Positions 25,660-33,322 of a stretch of 61,924 bases of DNA are shown one piece after another (within the stretch, counting starts at the first letter, position 1; each line of letters begins with the position of its first letter). The DNA lies in assembly GCA_902779675.1 (NCBI GenBank), contig CACZCK010000018.1, positions 1 to 61,924 of the forward strand. Reading direction: 5' to 3'. The notes below the pieces were generated by a model, which was not told the DNA's origin, ran no database searches, and saw only the letters and a program-made list of their open reading frames with translations. The translations under genes and the position numbers were made by a program. The stretch is from an uncultured Coriobacteriaceae bacterium (GTDB lineage: Bacteria > Actinomycetota > Coriobacteriia > Coriobacteriales > Atopobiaceae).

Positions 25660-27051
25660 TTATGACGCCGTGATGTACCCCGGCGTGCTCGCCGTGTCGA
25701 TGCGAAAGTAGGTGTATGCGGTCTTGTTACTGGCCCATACGGTGCCGTTTCCGCCGACGAGCGACGTGGAGCACGAGTAGAAGCACTGCGAGCCCGTGAT
25801 CCCGCTCGAAGGCAGTGCCCAACTCGCATCGGCCAGGATGGTCGTGAGCCTGCTGCACCCCGAGAACGTGTAGAACAGGTCCGTCAGCGTCGACGGGTCG
25901 AAGCCCCGGAAGTCGACCGTCGTAAAGGCGCAGGACGAGAACGTGTAGCGCATCGTGCGCACGCCGGAGAGGTTGCCCAGGCCGCTCACGCTGGCCAGGT
26001 TCGTGCAGCTGTAGAACAGGTAGTTGAGGTTCAGGTACGAGAACGTGGCCATGTCCGCAGCGAAGGTTGCGCTCGTCAGGTGCTGGCGGTGCGTCGGCCC
26101 GGTCACGCCGTCCCAGGGCGTGAAGCCGAGCCCCACGTACTTGCCGATGGCACAGATCCGATTGGAGGCAACGAGCTCGCGCGTGGCGTCCGGCGTGGAC
26201 GAAGCCGTGAGCACGCCCTCGCCGTCGGCGTAGTAGTGCGCCCAGAACCAGGTGCGGTTGTCGTTGTTCGGGTCGGTCAGCACGCCGCCGGCCCCGAGCT
26301 TGCAGACGCTCGCGCCGCTCGTGGTGGTGGGCACGAAGCCGTCGGTGCCGCCCACCAGGCGGTTGCAGCTGTTGAACATGAGCGAGCCGGAGAGCCCCGA
26401 GTTGCTGAACGAGGTGGCATAGATCGTCTCGAGGGAACCGCAGCTCGTGAACATCTGGTTGGCGCTGGTCATGCCGGACAGGTTCTCGAATCCTCGCACC
26501 TCGGTGCAGTTCGAGAAGGCATTGAACCAGTAGTTGCAGTTCGTCAGGCCCAAGCTCCCGATGGTGCTGTCGATGTAGACCTTCTTCACCAGCAACTTGA
26601 TGGAGTCGTAGGAGCGTGCGCTTGCGGACGAGTAGCCCGCGGGGTCGATCTCGAAGACCTGCACGATGCGCCCGCCGGTTACAGAGGTTCGCCGCTCGTA
26701 GTAGTTGATCTCAAGCGTGCCGTCGTCGAGCAGGAGCGCCCGGATCTTGTAGCCGACGTCCCACTCCAAGGCGAGAATGGCTGCGGCCATGTCACCGGGC
26801 TGGTAGAGCGTCGTGAGCCCGTTCTGCCCGCGTATGGCGTCCGCGATGTCCGAGAACACAGACTCCGGCAGCACGCCCGACTCAAGCGTCATGTACGGCT
26901 GCGCCTGGTACTGTCCGGCGTCGGTGCCGTCGAGGGCGGCAACGGCCGCTGCCATCTCGTGCGGCTTGTAGAGAGTCGCGACACCAGCCTGGTAGCGGAT
27001 CGCGTTGGCGATGTCCGTGAGTATGCGCGTCGATACGGTTCCAACAGCCAT
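25660..27051 (-). CDS. Tail-tip/receptor-binding protein with BspA-like (DUF285) repeats
   Basis: A 463-residue protein, last gene of the structural operon. Residues about 1-100 contain two related repeats (ILTDIANAIRYQAG...LYKPHEMAAAVAAL and VFSDIADAIRGQNG...LYQPGDMAAAILAL) that recur in phage fibres and probably join it to the particle. From about 170 on, irregular leucine-rich BspA-type repeats appear with the signature of aromatic-Ser-x-Cys turns (MFTSCGSLETI, LFYSCTNLASV, TFSGCSRLTTI). Such repeats bind host surfaces. It likely sets adsorption specificity; that is inference from position and domain. Confidence 0.8.
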   Translation of the reverse strand: MAVGTVSTRILTDIANAIRYQAGVATLYKPHEMAAAVAALDGTDAGQYQAQPYMTLESGVLPESVFSDIADAIRGQNGLTTLYQPGDMAAAILALEWDVGYKIRALLLDDGTLEINYYERRTSVTGGRIVQVFEIDPAGYSSASARSYDSIKLLVKKVYIDSTIGSLGLTNCNYWFNAFSNCTEVRGFENLSGMTSANQMFTSCGSLETIYATSFSNSGLSGSLMFNSCNRLVGGTDGFVPTTTSGASVCKLGAGGVLTDPNNDNRTWFWAHYYADGEGVLTASSTPDATRELVASNRICAIGKYVGLGFTPWDGVTGPTHRQHLTSATFAADMATFSYLNLNYLFYSCTNLASVSGLGNLSGVRTMRYTFSSCAFTTVDFRGFDPSTLTDLFYTFSGCSRLTTILADASWALPSSGITGSQCFYSCSTSLVGGNGTVWASNKTAYTYFRIDTASTPGYITAS

Positions 27052-27054
27052 GGC

Positions 27055-28488
27055 CTAAAACTCTTCCTCTTCGAGATTGGCGAGCGCGGCGATGGCGTCA
27101 TCCACATACTGCTTGGTGGCGTAGGCTGAGAGGTCGGGCGTCGTTCCCGCCGGCCCCTGCGGCCCTTGCGGTCCGGTAGCCCCGGTCTCGCCCTTGAGGT
27201 TGTGGAACGCGAAGGCGAACGTCCTGGCAGAGGCCGTGCCGCCCAGCGTGACGCTCACCGATGGTGTGCCGGTGGAAGAGTCGATAGTGGCGGTGGCACC
27301 GGTGATGGTCGCGTTTACGCCGTCGTCGCCCGTGTCGCCTTTCGGCCCTTGCGGTCCCGTGGCGCCGGTCGCACCGGTTTCGCCTTGAAGCCCGGTCTCG
27401 CCCCGGGGACCGGTCTCGCCCTGGACTCCCTGGATGCCTTGCGGCCCGCGAAGGTCTGCCGAGCTCGTGCCCGATGCAGAGGTCACCGTCAGCACCGAGC
27501 CGTTCCAGCTGTGCGTGCAAGATGTGCCGTCAGCACCAGCGGGACCGGTCGCACCCTGCGGCCCCGTGTCACCGGTGTCGCCCTTCGGCCCTTGGGCTCC
27601 CGTATCGCCCGTGTCTCCCTTGTCACCCTTGGGACCCTGGGGACCAGTAGCGCCCGTGGCACCAGTCTCGCCTTGTATGCCCTGCGGACCTTGCGGCCCA
27701 ACCTCACCGGTGTCACCCTTCGGTCCCTGTGGGCCGACCTCGCCCTGGACACCCTGCGGACCCCGCTCGCCAGTATCGCCCTTGGGGCCTTGCGGTCCTA
27801 CATCACCGATGTCGCCCTTGTCACCTTTGACGCCTTTTGCCACATCGGCCGTGGTCGTGCCGTTCTTGTCGGTGATCGTGATGGTGCATCCGCCCTCGGT
27901 CTGGGTCACGGTCGCCGTCGGGCTGAACCCGTCTGCGCCGTCAGCACCATCGAAGTCGCCGCGCACTGCCGCAGCCGTCAGGCTCTCCCTTGCCGTGTTG
28001 GCCAGAGCAGCCGCAGCGTTCGCAGCCATAGCGGCATCGGTCGTGATCTCGGTCGCGTGCTCGTACGCGTTGATGGCGTCCACGAACAGCGTGAACCCGT
28101 CCTCGTGCTCCTCGCCACCGACGACCACAGGCTCCACGCGTATTGTGAACACGCGGGAAGAGATGTAGGTGTCGTTCCCGCGCGAGACCATCACCTGCGC
28201 CTGCACGGCGCCCTCGGCCTCCTGCATCGCCGCCGGGTAGTAGATCTCGAACGTACCGGCAGACGCGTCGACGGCCGTGAAGGGCTCGGTCCCGCGCTCG
28301 CCGGTCACCTTGTGCTTCCACGCGAAGTAGACAGCAGCCCCCGTCAGGTCGGCCGCAGCACCGTTCTGCCTGACCGAAAGCGAGATCCCGCGCCCGCAGG
28401 CGTCAGCGGGAGAAGCCACCAGCACGTCGCCGAAACGCTCGTCGCAGGCGTCCCAAACCAGCTTATGAAGTCCGTATCCGTCGAGCAC
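27055..28488 (-). CDS. Baseplate/fibre protein with BppU-like N-terminus and collagen-like Gly-X-Y repeats
   Basis: A 477-residue structural protein. Residues about 1-125 resemble the BppU N-terminal attachment domain ([20 protein letters not shown]). A helical segment (about 135-175) and a short beta domain follow. Two collagen-like blocks of Gly-X-Y triplets, rich in [10 protein letters not shown], lie at about 219-325 and 350-395, and a third short block near 440. The C-terminus has [14 protein letters not shown], a short coiled coil. It should form a trimeric rod between the tip and the BspA-like protein. The DNA repeats in this gene follow from the triplets. Confidence 0.85.
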   Translation of the reverse strand: MLDGYGLHKLVWDACDERFGDVLVASPADACGRGISLSVRQNGAAADLTGAAVYFAWKHKVTGERGTEPFTAVDASAGTFEIYYPAAMQEAEGAVQAQVMVSRGNDTYISSRVFTIRVEPVVVGGEEHEDGFTLFVDAINAYEHATEITTDAAMAANAAAALANTARESLTAAAVRGDFDGADGADGFSPTATVTQTEGGCTITITDKNGTTTADVAKGVKGDKGDIGDVGPQGPKGDTGERGPQGVQGEVGPQGPKGDTGEVGPQGPQGIQGETGATGATGPQGPKGDKGDTGDTGAQGPKGDTGDTGPQGATGPAGADGTSCTHSWNGSVLTVTSASGTSSADLRGPQGIQGVQGETGPRGETGLQGETGATGATGPQGPKGDTGDDGVNATITGATATIDSSTGTPSVSVTLGGTASARTFAFAFHNLKGETGATGPQGPQGPAGTTPDLSAYATKQYVDDAIAALANLEEEEF

Positions 28489-28541
28489 GAAGCACCTCCT
28501 AGAGTCTCCGCCCAGGGTATGCCCTCGTCACAACCCAGCCG

Positions 28542-29762
28542 TCAGAAGTCGAGCTCCGCCAGTTCGTCCAGGTCGTCGATTGCCGTGGTCACGGTGTTCT
28601 CGACCACCTGCACCGAGGTCGCCACGCTCAGGTTGCCGTCGATGCCGGCCACGTCGTTCTGCAGCGCGGCCACGTCGGCGGCAAGCGAGCTCGTCACCGC
28701 GTAGTCGACCTGCTGCACCGTGCCGATCGTCACCCGGCAGATCACCGCATCGCCGAACGTGCGAACACGCTTCACGACGCGAGCCTTGAGCCGCCACTCG
28801 GGCGAACGTGAGGAGTCGATTACGGCCACCTCGTCACCCAGTTCACAGTCACCACCGTCGAGCGCGGCAACGTCTATCTCGTACGAAACCTTGGGCTGCA
28901 CCGAGTCGACAAGCGCCTTCCTCGTTAGCGCCAGCAGCCTGGTCGGGTCGTCGCACTCCGAGAAGGTCACCTGCCCAAAGCTGTGCACCTTGGCCGTCCT
29001 GTCGGCATTCCAGCGCCCCCACACGAGCCGCGCGTCCTCGTCACCGACCCAGTTGACGCCACCGTTGACCTCACCGAAGGTGAGCTTCTTGCGGTAGCCG
29101 CCCGTGTAGCGGCCGTCCTCGTCGGTCACGGGAAGGCCCGCGCCGAACCCGTAGAGCGCCGTGTACACGTCCTGCTCCAGGACCGTGCGCGTGCATCCGG
29201 CCATGTTCTTGCCGTAGGTGAAGCGAAGCCCACGCCAGCTGCCGAGCCTTTGTCTGAAACGGATGAACCGGGAAGCCACGCGACCGCAAGCAACCGTTAT
29301 CACGGGCTCGACCTCGCCGTCCCAGACCTCGGCGACCCTCCGCAGAGCCCAGAGCGCGTTCACGTGGTAGAGCACGCAGCCCGCCGTCCCTGCCACGTCG
29401 CATGACGCGATTGACCAGCGAGTTGGTGCCAGCACGACCGCCAGAGCCTGCGCCGCCGTGCGGGAGACCAGATGCTGCTCCTCGATGAAGTCGTCCAGCA
29501 GCTCGCAGAGGGAAGACTCCGCATATACCGAGCACAGGCCGTCGAGCGGCTCGTCGGTCCGCACCACCACATGCTCGCGCCACACGCCGCCGTCCTGCCA
29601 CAGCAGCCGGTCGCCCTTGGCGGGCACCTCTCGGCACTCGAACTCCAGCGTGTCCTCGCCGTTGAGCTCCTCGGTGTGGACCAGCTCGCCGACGACGGGG
29701 AGTATTCCGATGCGCTCGTCGAAGCGGTCGAACCAGAAGATCGTGGGAACGGAGCCCGCCAT
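28542..29762 (-). CDS. Tail-associated protein (Tal/prophage tail-endopeptidase-like)
   Basis: A 406-residue protein occupying the Tal position after Dit. The N-terminus (PTIFWFDRFDERIGILPVVGELVHTEELNG) is the hub-like fold of Tal proteins. A middle region with RFTYGKNMAGCTRTVLEQDV follows, and then a helical C-terminus. The long catalytic extension of full-size Tal proteins is absent. The ATG at 29762 overlaps the Dit stop (ATGA); an earlier in-frame start lies inside Dit. It should close the tail tip. Confidence 0.8.
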   Translation of the reverse strand: MAGSVPTIFWFDRFDERIGILPVVGELVHTEELNGEDTLEFECREVPAKGDRLLWQDGGVWREHVVVRTDEPLDGLCSVYAESSLCELLDDFIEEQHLVSRTAAQALAVVLAPTRWSIASCDVAGTAGCVLYHVNALWALRRVAEVWDGEVEPVITVACGRVASRFIRFRQRLGSWRGLRFTYGKNMAGCTRTVLEQDVYTALYGFGAGLPVTDEDGRYTGGYRKKLTFGEVNGGVNWVGDEDARLVWGRWNADRTAKVHSFGQVTFSECDDPTRLLALTRKALVDSVQPKVSYEIDVAALDGGDCELGDEVAVIDSSRSPEWRLKARVVKRVRTFGDAVICRVTIGTVQQVDYAVTSSLAADVAALQNDVAGIDGNLSVATSVQVVENTVTTAIDDLDELAELDF

Positions 29763-30475
29763 CACAGCCACCTCTCGCGGAAGCTGGTCGTATGGGAGGA
29801 ACATCCCGTGAAGCTCAGCTCGCAGCTGCCAGGAGAAAGCGAGAAGAAGTCGCTCGCCAGCATCACGTCAACACGGGCGTCGACGCCGTCTATCGTCACG
29901 CCCTCGGTCTCGCAGTCGATGCGCACCACCTCACCACCTGAGAAGGAATGCTCCACGCGCACGAACGCGTCACCGCAGCCGACCTGCACGGCAGAACCGG
30001 CAGAAGCGACCAGCTCGAATGCCGGCCATGTGGGCCACGACCCGCCGACCTCGAAGGCCGCTCCGGTCTCGGCCCGCTCCCTACCGTAGGCCACGGGGTC
30101 GAGCAGCGTGAAGACGACCTCGCCCTCGCCGTCCTCGAAGAGCGAAGACCACGTGCCGGCATCGGTGCACACGGCGTCGCGGTACTCGAACTCCGGCTCG
30201 TCGGGCAACCGCAGCGTCCCGCCAGCCGTGGAGCACAGCGCCGAGTGGACCCTGTGCCGAACGTCAGCAAGCCCGTTGGTCCCCGGCCTGAACCCCGCGT
30301 CCATGAACAGCCGAACCCGCACCAGCCTGGGCGGTATGCGCCCGGAGACGAGCAGCGCGCCCGCACGCCCCGGCACCACCATCGTGTCGGGCACCACGGG
30401 CATAGCGACCTTCTCGACGACCTCGGCGCTGCACCATTCAGAGAGGTCGATGCCGTTGTAGACAATCGACCTCAT
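29762..30475 (-). CDS. Distal tail protein (Dit, Sipho_tail family)
   Basis: The 237-residue product begins with the Dit pattern: SIVYNGIDLSEW, then VVPGRAGALL, a beta-rich ring domain to about 130 and a C-terminal galectin-like part after the FTLLDPVAYG motif. In siphophages Dit forms the hexameric hub that follows the tail tube and tape measure. Here the gene directly upstream is a 55-codon gene, and then the presumed tail terminator; the usual tube, chaperone and tape-measure genes are not present in between. Confidence 0.83.
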   Translation of the reverse strand: MRSIVYNGIDLSEWCSAEVVEKVAMPVVPDTMVVPGRAGALLVSGRIPPRLVRVRLFMDAGFRPGTNGLADVRHRVHSALCSTAGGTLRLPDEPEFEYRDAVCTDAGTWSSLFEDGEGEVVFTLLDPVAYGRERAETGAAFEVGGSWPTWPAFELVASAGSAVQVGCGDAFVRVEHSFSGGEVVRIDCETEGVTIDGVDARVDVMLASDFFSLSPGSCELSFTGCSSHTTSFRERWL

Positions 30476-30639
30476 GCGTTGCCCCTCGCTCGTCCGTAGG
30501 CGATGGCGCGACGACGCGACTCCAGGCTCATCTCGTCGATGGTGCTGTTCTTTTTGGGCTTCTGCACCATGGTCTCAGCGAGTTGCCGCAGCTCGTCACC
30601 ACGCCTGTTCCTCCGCTTGTCATCAATCTTGTCACTCAC
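30472..30639 (-). CDS. Small basic protein of unknown function between terminator and Dit
   Basis: A 55-residue, Lys/Arg-rich protein starting with a GTG that overlaps the upstream stop (GTGA); its own stop region overlaps the Dit ATG. Tight coupling on both sides suggests that it is translated. It occupies the place where tail tube, chaperones and tape measure normally sit. It could be a joint-derived remnant or a genuine small assembly factor. Confidence 0.6.
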   Translation of the reverse strand: MSDKIDDKRRNRRGDELRQLAETMVQKPKKNSTIDEMSLESRRRAIAYGRARGNA

Positions 30640-31025
30640 AGCGACCTCACCACCGTGCACTTCACATCGAACGCCCACACGTGCCGCCCGCTCGAATCAC
30701 GCTCCTTGAAGGCGGGTGCCGTCGTGTCGATACCGATGATCCGATAAGCGCCGGCGTCCGCGTACGGCTCCCAGTCGGCTCTGCGCACCGCGAGCTCGGC
30801 GGCAACGGCGACGTCCTCCGCATCGGCCATGACCTCGCGCACCACCATCACCGTCACCACGACGGTCCCGCGCTCCTCCTCGGCCATCCGGGCATCGCGC
30901 GAAAACGCGCCCTCGACGACAACGATGGGTTCCGCGCAGTCGAGCGCCGTTGGCAAAACTTTTGAGAAGTAACATGAGAAGTGGGCGTCTGCCAGCAGTT
31001 TTACTATCGAGTCCGCGCAGCTCAT
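30636..31025 (-). CDS. Tail-terminator/minor capsid 3-like connector protein
   Basis: A 129-residue protein in the fourth post-capsid position. The pattern IVKLLADAHFSCYFSKVLPTALDCAEPIVVVEG, then VMVVREVMADAEDVAVAAELAV and a C-terminal VWAFDVKCTVVR resembles minor-capsid/tail-terminator proteins of Gram-positive siphophages. The ATG at 31025 overlaps the previous stop. A longer in-frame extension lies inside that gene. It would cap the head-tail joint. Confidence 0.65.
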   Translation of the reverse strand: MSCADSIVKLLADAHFSCYFSKVLPTALDCAEPIVVVEGAFSRDARMAEEERGTVVVTVMVVREVMADAEDVAVAAELAVRRADWEPYADAGAYRIIGIDTTAPAFKERDSSGRHVWAFDVKCTVVRSL

Positions 31026-31348
31026 CTCACCACCAGCTCCCAGTGGTGCACGTGCCCGTTGAAGTCCTCGCAACTTTTGCATTCGGCCACGAGATAGGAA
31101 TGCCCGTCGATGTCGATGCGCGACCCGGCAGGCACCTCGAACGCGCCGCCAGAGTTCACGGCGTCGATGTAGACCTTGCCGGCGCCAGCGTCGGCGCTCC
31201 TATGCTCGTCGTCCACGATGCTCTGCGTCCGGGCGAACCGCACGTGCGACACGGCCACGCCCTCTGCATAGCCGCCACCGTCCGGCACCCTCACCACGGC
31301 GTCCTCGGCCAGCAGCCGCGCCGGTATCGGCCTCAGGGCCCGCATCAT
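31022..31348 (-). CDS. Head-closure/minor capsid 1-like protein
   Basis: A 108-residue beta-rich protein. The arrangement AEGVAVSHVRFARTQSIVDDEH followed by YIDAVNSGG and IDIDGHSYLVAECKSCEDFNGHVHHWELVVR matches small head-closure (stopper) proteins in the putative minor-capsid family. It overlaps both neighbours by four bases. It would seal DNA in the filled head. Confidence 0.7.
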   Translation of the reverse strand: MMRALRPIPARLLAEDAVVRVPDGGGYAEGVAVSHVRFARTQSIVDDEHRSADAGAGKVYIDAVNSGGAFEVPAGSRIDIDGHSYLVAECKSCEDFNGHVHHWELVVR

Positions 31349-31686
31349 CGCACCCCGCAGAACACAAGCGACGTGCCGACGAGCTCCTTCAGCGCCGCAT
31401 CCGTGGCGATCTCCTCGCCGGTCGTGCCCTCGTCCTCGTAGTGGGTCACCTTGAAGTCACCGAGCGAAAACCCGCCGACCTGCCCCTCGCCGAACTCCGC
31501 GAATGCGTCGCAGGCGGCGCAGACGGCCCTCTGGTACGCCACGAGCTCGCCGTCCGCAGGCTCCTTCGCGCCCACCAGCCACCGAACATGCCGCTCGGCA
31601 GTTGGCAGCGCAAGCCCGAAGGCGGCCTCCGAAAGACCGCCCCCGTACGTCTCGCTGTAGAACTGGTATGTGACCGCGCTCGCCAT
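31345..31686 (-). CDS. Head-tail connector (adaptor) protein
   Basis: A 113-residue mostly helical protein directly after the capsid gene, the usual place of the gp6/gp15-like adaptor that docks onto the portal. Motifs are modest: YQRAVCAACDAFAEFGEG and VGGFSLGDFKVTHYEDE, the second being commonly seen in such adaptors. Assignment rests mainly on size, fold type and position. Confidence 0.68.
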   Translation of the reverse strand: MASAVTYQFYSETYGGGLSEAAFGLALPTAERHVRWLVGAKEPADGELVAYQRAVCAACDAFAEFGEGQVGGFSLGDFKVTHYEDEGTTGEEIATDAALKELVGTSLVFCGVR

Positions 31687-31689
31687 GGC

Positions 31690-32727
31690 CTACGACGTGC
31701 TCGCAGACACGTACACGCCGTCGAGCTTGTTGTCGAAGAGCTCCACGATGCCGTACTTGCGGTACTTCATCATGTACGAGTCCAGCGACTCCAGCTCGTC
31801 GGGCGAGAAGACCCTCGACGCCACGTGCTTGTCGAACTTGATGACGGCGGAACGCTCCACCACCATGAAGTTGATGTCCAGGCCGGGCGTCGTGGTCATC
31901 TCGTAGTACGTCCCCAGGTTCGCCTTCGTCGGGCTCGCCACCTCGGTGTACGCGTAGGGGCTCGCCGACGTGCCGGAGCCGCTGCGCGTGTAATAGGTCT
32001 TCGAGCTGTCCACCTCGGTGTCGCTCGTCAGCTCATAGACGGCGGCGCGCTTCTGGTATCCGAAGCCGTCGTCCCCTCCGCTGAGCAGGTCGATGGCCGT
32101 GTAGAAGCGTACCTGAGGAACCTCCACCACGCGGGAGAAACGCTCCATCACGCGGTTGCTGCGGTTCGGGTTCGCGTAGGAGAAGTCGTCGAGCACGCCC
32201 TTGAGCGTCGGCGTAATGAACAGGATGCGGCTGCCCGTGGAGACCTGGTCCTCGTCCATCGCGCTGGTCACCGTGCGCAGGTCCTCCAGCACGTCTTCTG
32301 CATCGGCGGAAGCATAGCTCTCGGATGCGACCGTCACGCCCGTGTGCCCCGCGATCTGGGCGAACGTGAAGGCATCGGCCTCGGGGGCCACCTGCGTGCG
32401 CTGGAGCTCCGCGCCCGCCTCGACGAAGCAGTCCAATACGCCTGCCTCCTCGACATCCATGACATCCGCCATGAGCCGGATTCCGCGGTCGTAGTTGAAG
32501 GTCTTCGTCTCGAAGGCGTAGTTGATGCTGCCCGTCTTGTAGCCCACGTTGCGCGTGTAGTCGCCGAGCCCTGAGACCTCGATCTTGGGAATCATGATCT
32601 CCTTGGCGTTGCGGCCCGCACGGACCATGCGACGCCCGCTGGTCAGGCACCCCGACACGCTCGCACGCTGGTAGACGGCGTCGAGGATAGAGGTGTAGTT
32701 TTTGGTGTATGCGATAGAGTTGGACAT
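31690..32727 (-). CDS. Major capsid protein (HK97-like)
   Basis: The shell subunit, 345 residues. It begins SIAYTKNYTSILDAVYQ, as in Gram-positive phage capsids that use a separate scaffold, followed by IMIPKIEVSGLGDYTRN and a P-domain with long helix. The mid-region ILFITPTLKGVLDD and the C-terminal HVASRVFSPDELESLDSYMMKYRKYGIVELFDNK fit the family. No N-terminal delta domain or upstream protease gene is present, in keeping with a separate scaffold protein. A 13-base gap separates it from the scaffold gene. Confidence 0.88.
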   Translation of the reverse strand: MSNSIAYTKNYTSILDAVYQRASVSGCLTSGRRMVRAGRNAKEIMIPKIEVSGLGDYTRNVGYKTGSINYAFETKTFNYDRGIRLMADVMDVEEAGVLDCFVEAGAELQRTQVAPEADAFTFAQIAGHTGVTVASESYASADAEDVLEDLRTVTSAMDEDQVSTGSRILFITPTLKGVLDDFSYANPNRSNRVMERFSRVVEVPQVRFYTAIDLLSGGDDGFGYQKRAAVYELTSDTEVDSSKTYYTRSGSGTSASPYAYTEVASPTKANLGTYYEMTTTPGLDINFMVVERSAVIKFDKHVASRVFSPDELESLDSYMMKYRKYGIVELFDNKLDGVYVSASTS

Positions 32728-32740
32728 GCTTCAGCCCTCC

Positions 32741-33229
32741 TTAGTCTTCGTTATCGTCCAGGCCGGCGAGCTTGCGCCAGCGTTTCATGGCCTTGCCCTC
32801 ATCGGAACTCGTGCCAGCGTTGGGAAGCCCCGTCCTGCCACCCTGCTGGGATGTGGGGACGTCGGCGAAGAGCCACGGCTCCTCGGCCTTGAGCTTGTCG
32901 ACGTCGCCGCCGTGGTCGCCCAGGACAGCACGCGCGGCCTTAACGTTGCGCACGCCCGCGAGCTGAAGCTTGAAGTTGATTCGGTCGGACTCGCCCTGTG
33001 CCTTGAGCTCGGCGATTTCGCCGCGCAGCTCCTCGGCCGTCTCGGCGTTCTTGGCGGCCTCTGCCACCTGGGCCTCGAGCGCCGCGATCTTCTCGTCGCG
33101 CTCGGCGACGGCCTTCTCCCAATCGGTACCGCTCACCTGCGGCTGCTCTTGCGCCGCTTGCTCGTGCCTGTTGTCTTGCGCGGTTTCCGCGACTTCCTGC
33201 GTCTTGTCGCCATGGTTATCACCGGCCAT
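32741..33229 (-). CDS. Phage scaffolding protein
   Basis: A 162-residue, highly charged coiled-coil protein (coil at about 50-95, EKAVAERDEKIAALEAQVAE). It ends in a C-terminal basic helix (KAMKRWRKLAGL) that would contact the capsid. Size, composition and position before the capsid gene match GP20/DUF4355-type scaffolds. The ATG at 33229 has an AAAGGTGG ribosome-binding site. Directly upstream is the terminator-like hairpin of the defence cassette, so this gene, normally downstream of portal and minor head genes, is now cut off from them by 12 kb. Confidence 0.82.
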   Translation of the reverse strand: MAGDNHGDKTQEVAETAQDNRHEQAAQEQPQVSGTDWEKAVAERDEKIAALEAQVAEAAKNAETAEELRGEIAELKAQGESDRINFKLQLAGVRNVKAARAVLGDHGGDVDKLKAEEPWLFADVPTSQQGGRTGLPNAGTSSDEGKAMKRWRKLAGLDDNED

Positions 33230-33265
33230 GTCAGCCACCTTTCGTGTCGTGGCCGACAAAGAATT

Positions 33266-33299
33266 CGGCCTCTTAACCTGCTACAAGGCTAAGAGGCCG
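33266..33299 (-). terminator. Hairpin at the end of the defence cassette
   Basis: CGGCCTCTTA and TAAGAGGCCG form a perfect 10-bp stem around a 14-base loop, between the last defence gene and the scaffold gene. The following T tract on the minus strand is weak (GAATTCTTT), so it may only partly stop transcription. Confidence 0.6.
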
Positions 33300-33322
33300 T
33301 CACAAAGTCGATGGCAAAACAG

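Noticed and set aside
27300..27850. Dense short DNA repeats resembling a repeat array (CRISPR-like)
   Set aside because: The repeats have triplet periodicity and encode Gly-X-Y collagen-like protein. There are no uniform spacers, and no cas genes are in the window.
30472..33229. A hidden tape-measure or tail-tube gene in the structural operon
   Set aside because: All coding space is filled by short, four-base-overlapping connector genes, and no frame of tape-measure length exists on either strand.
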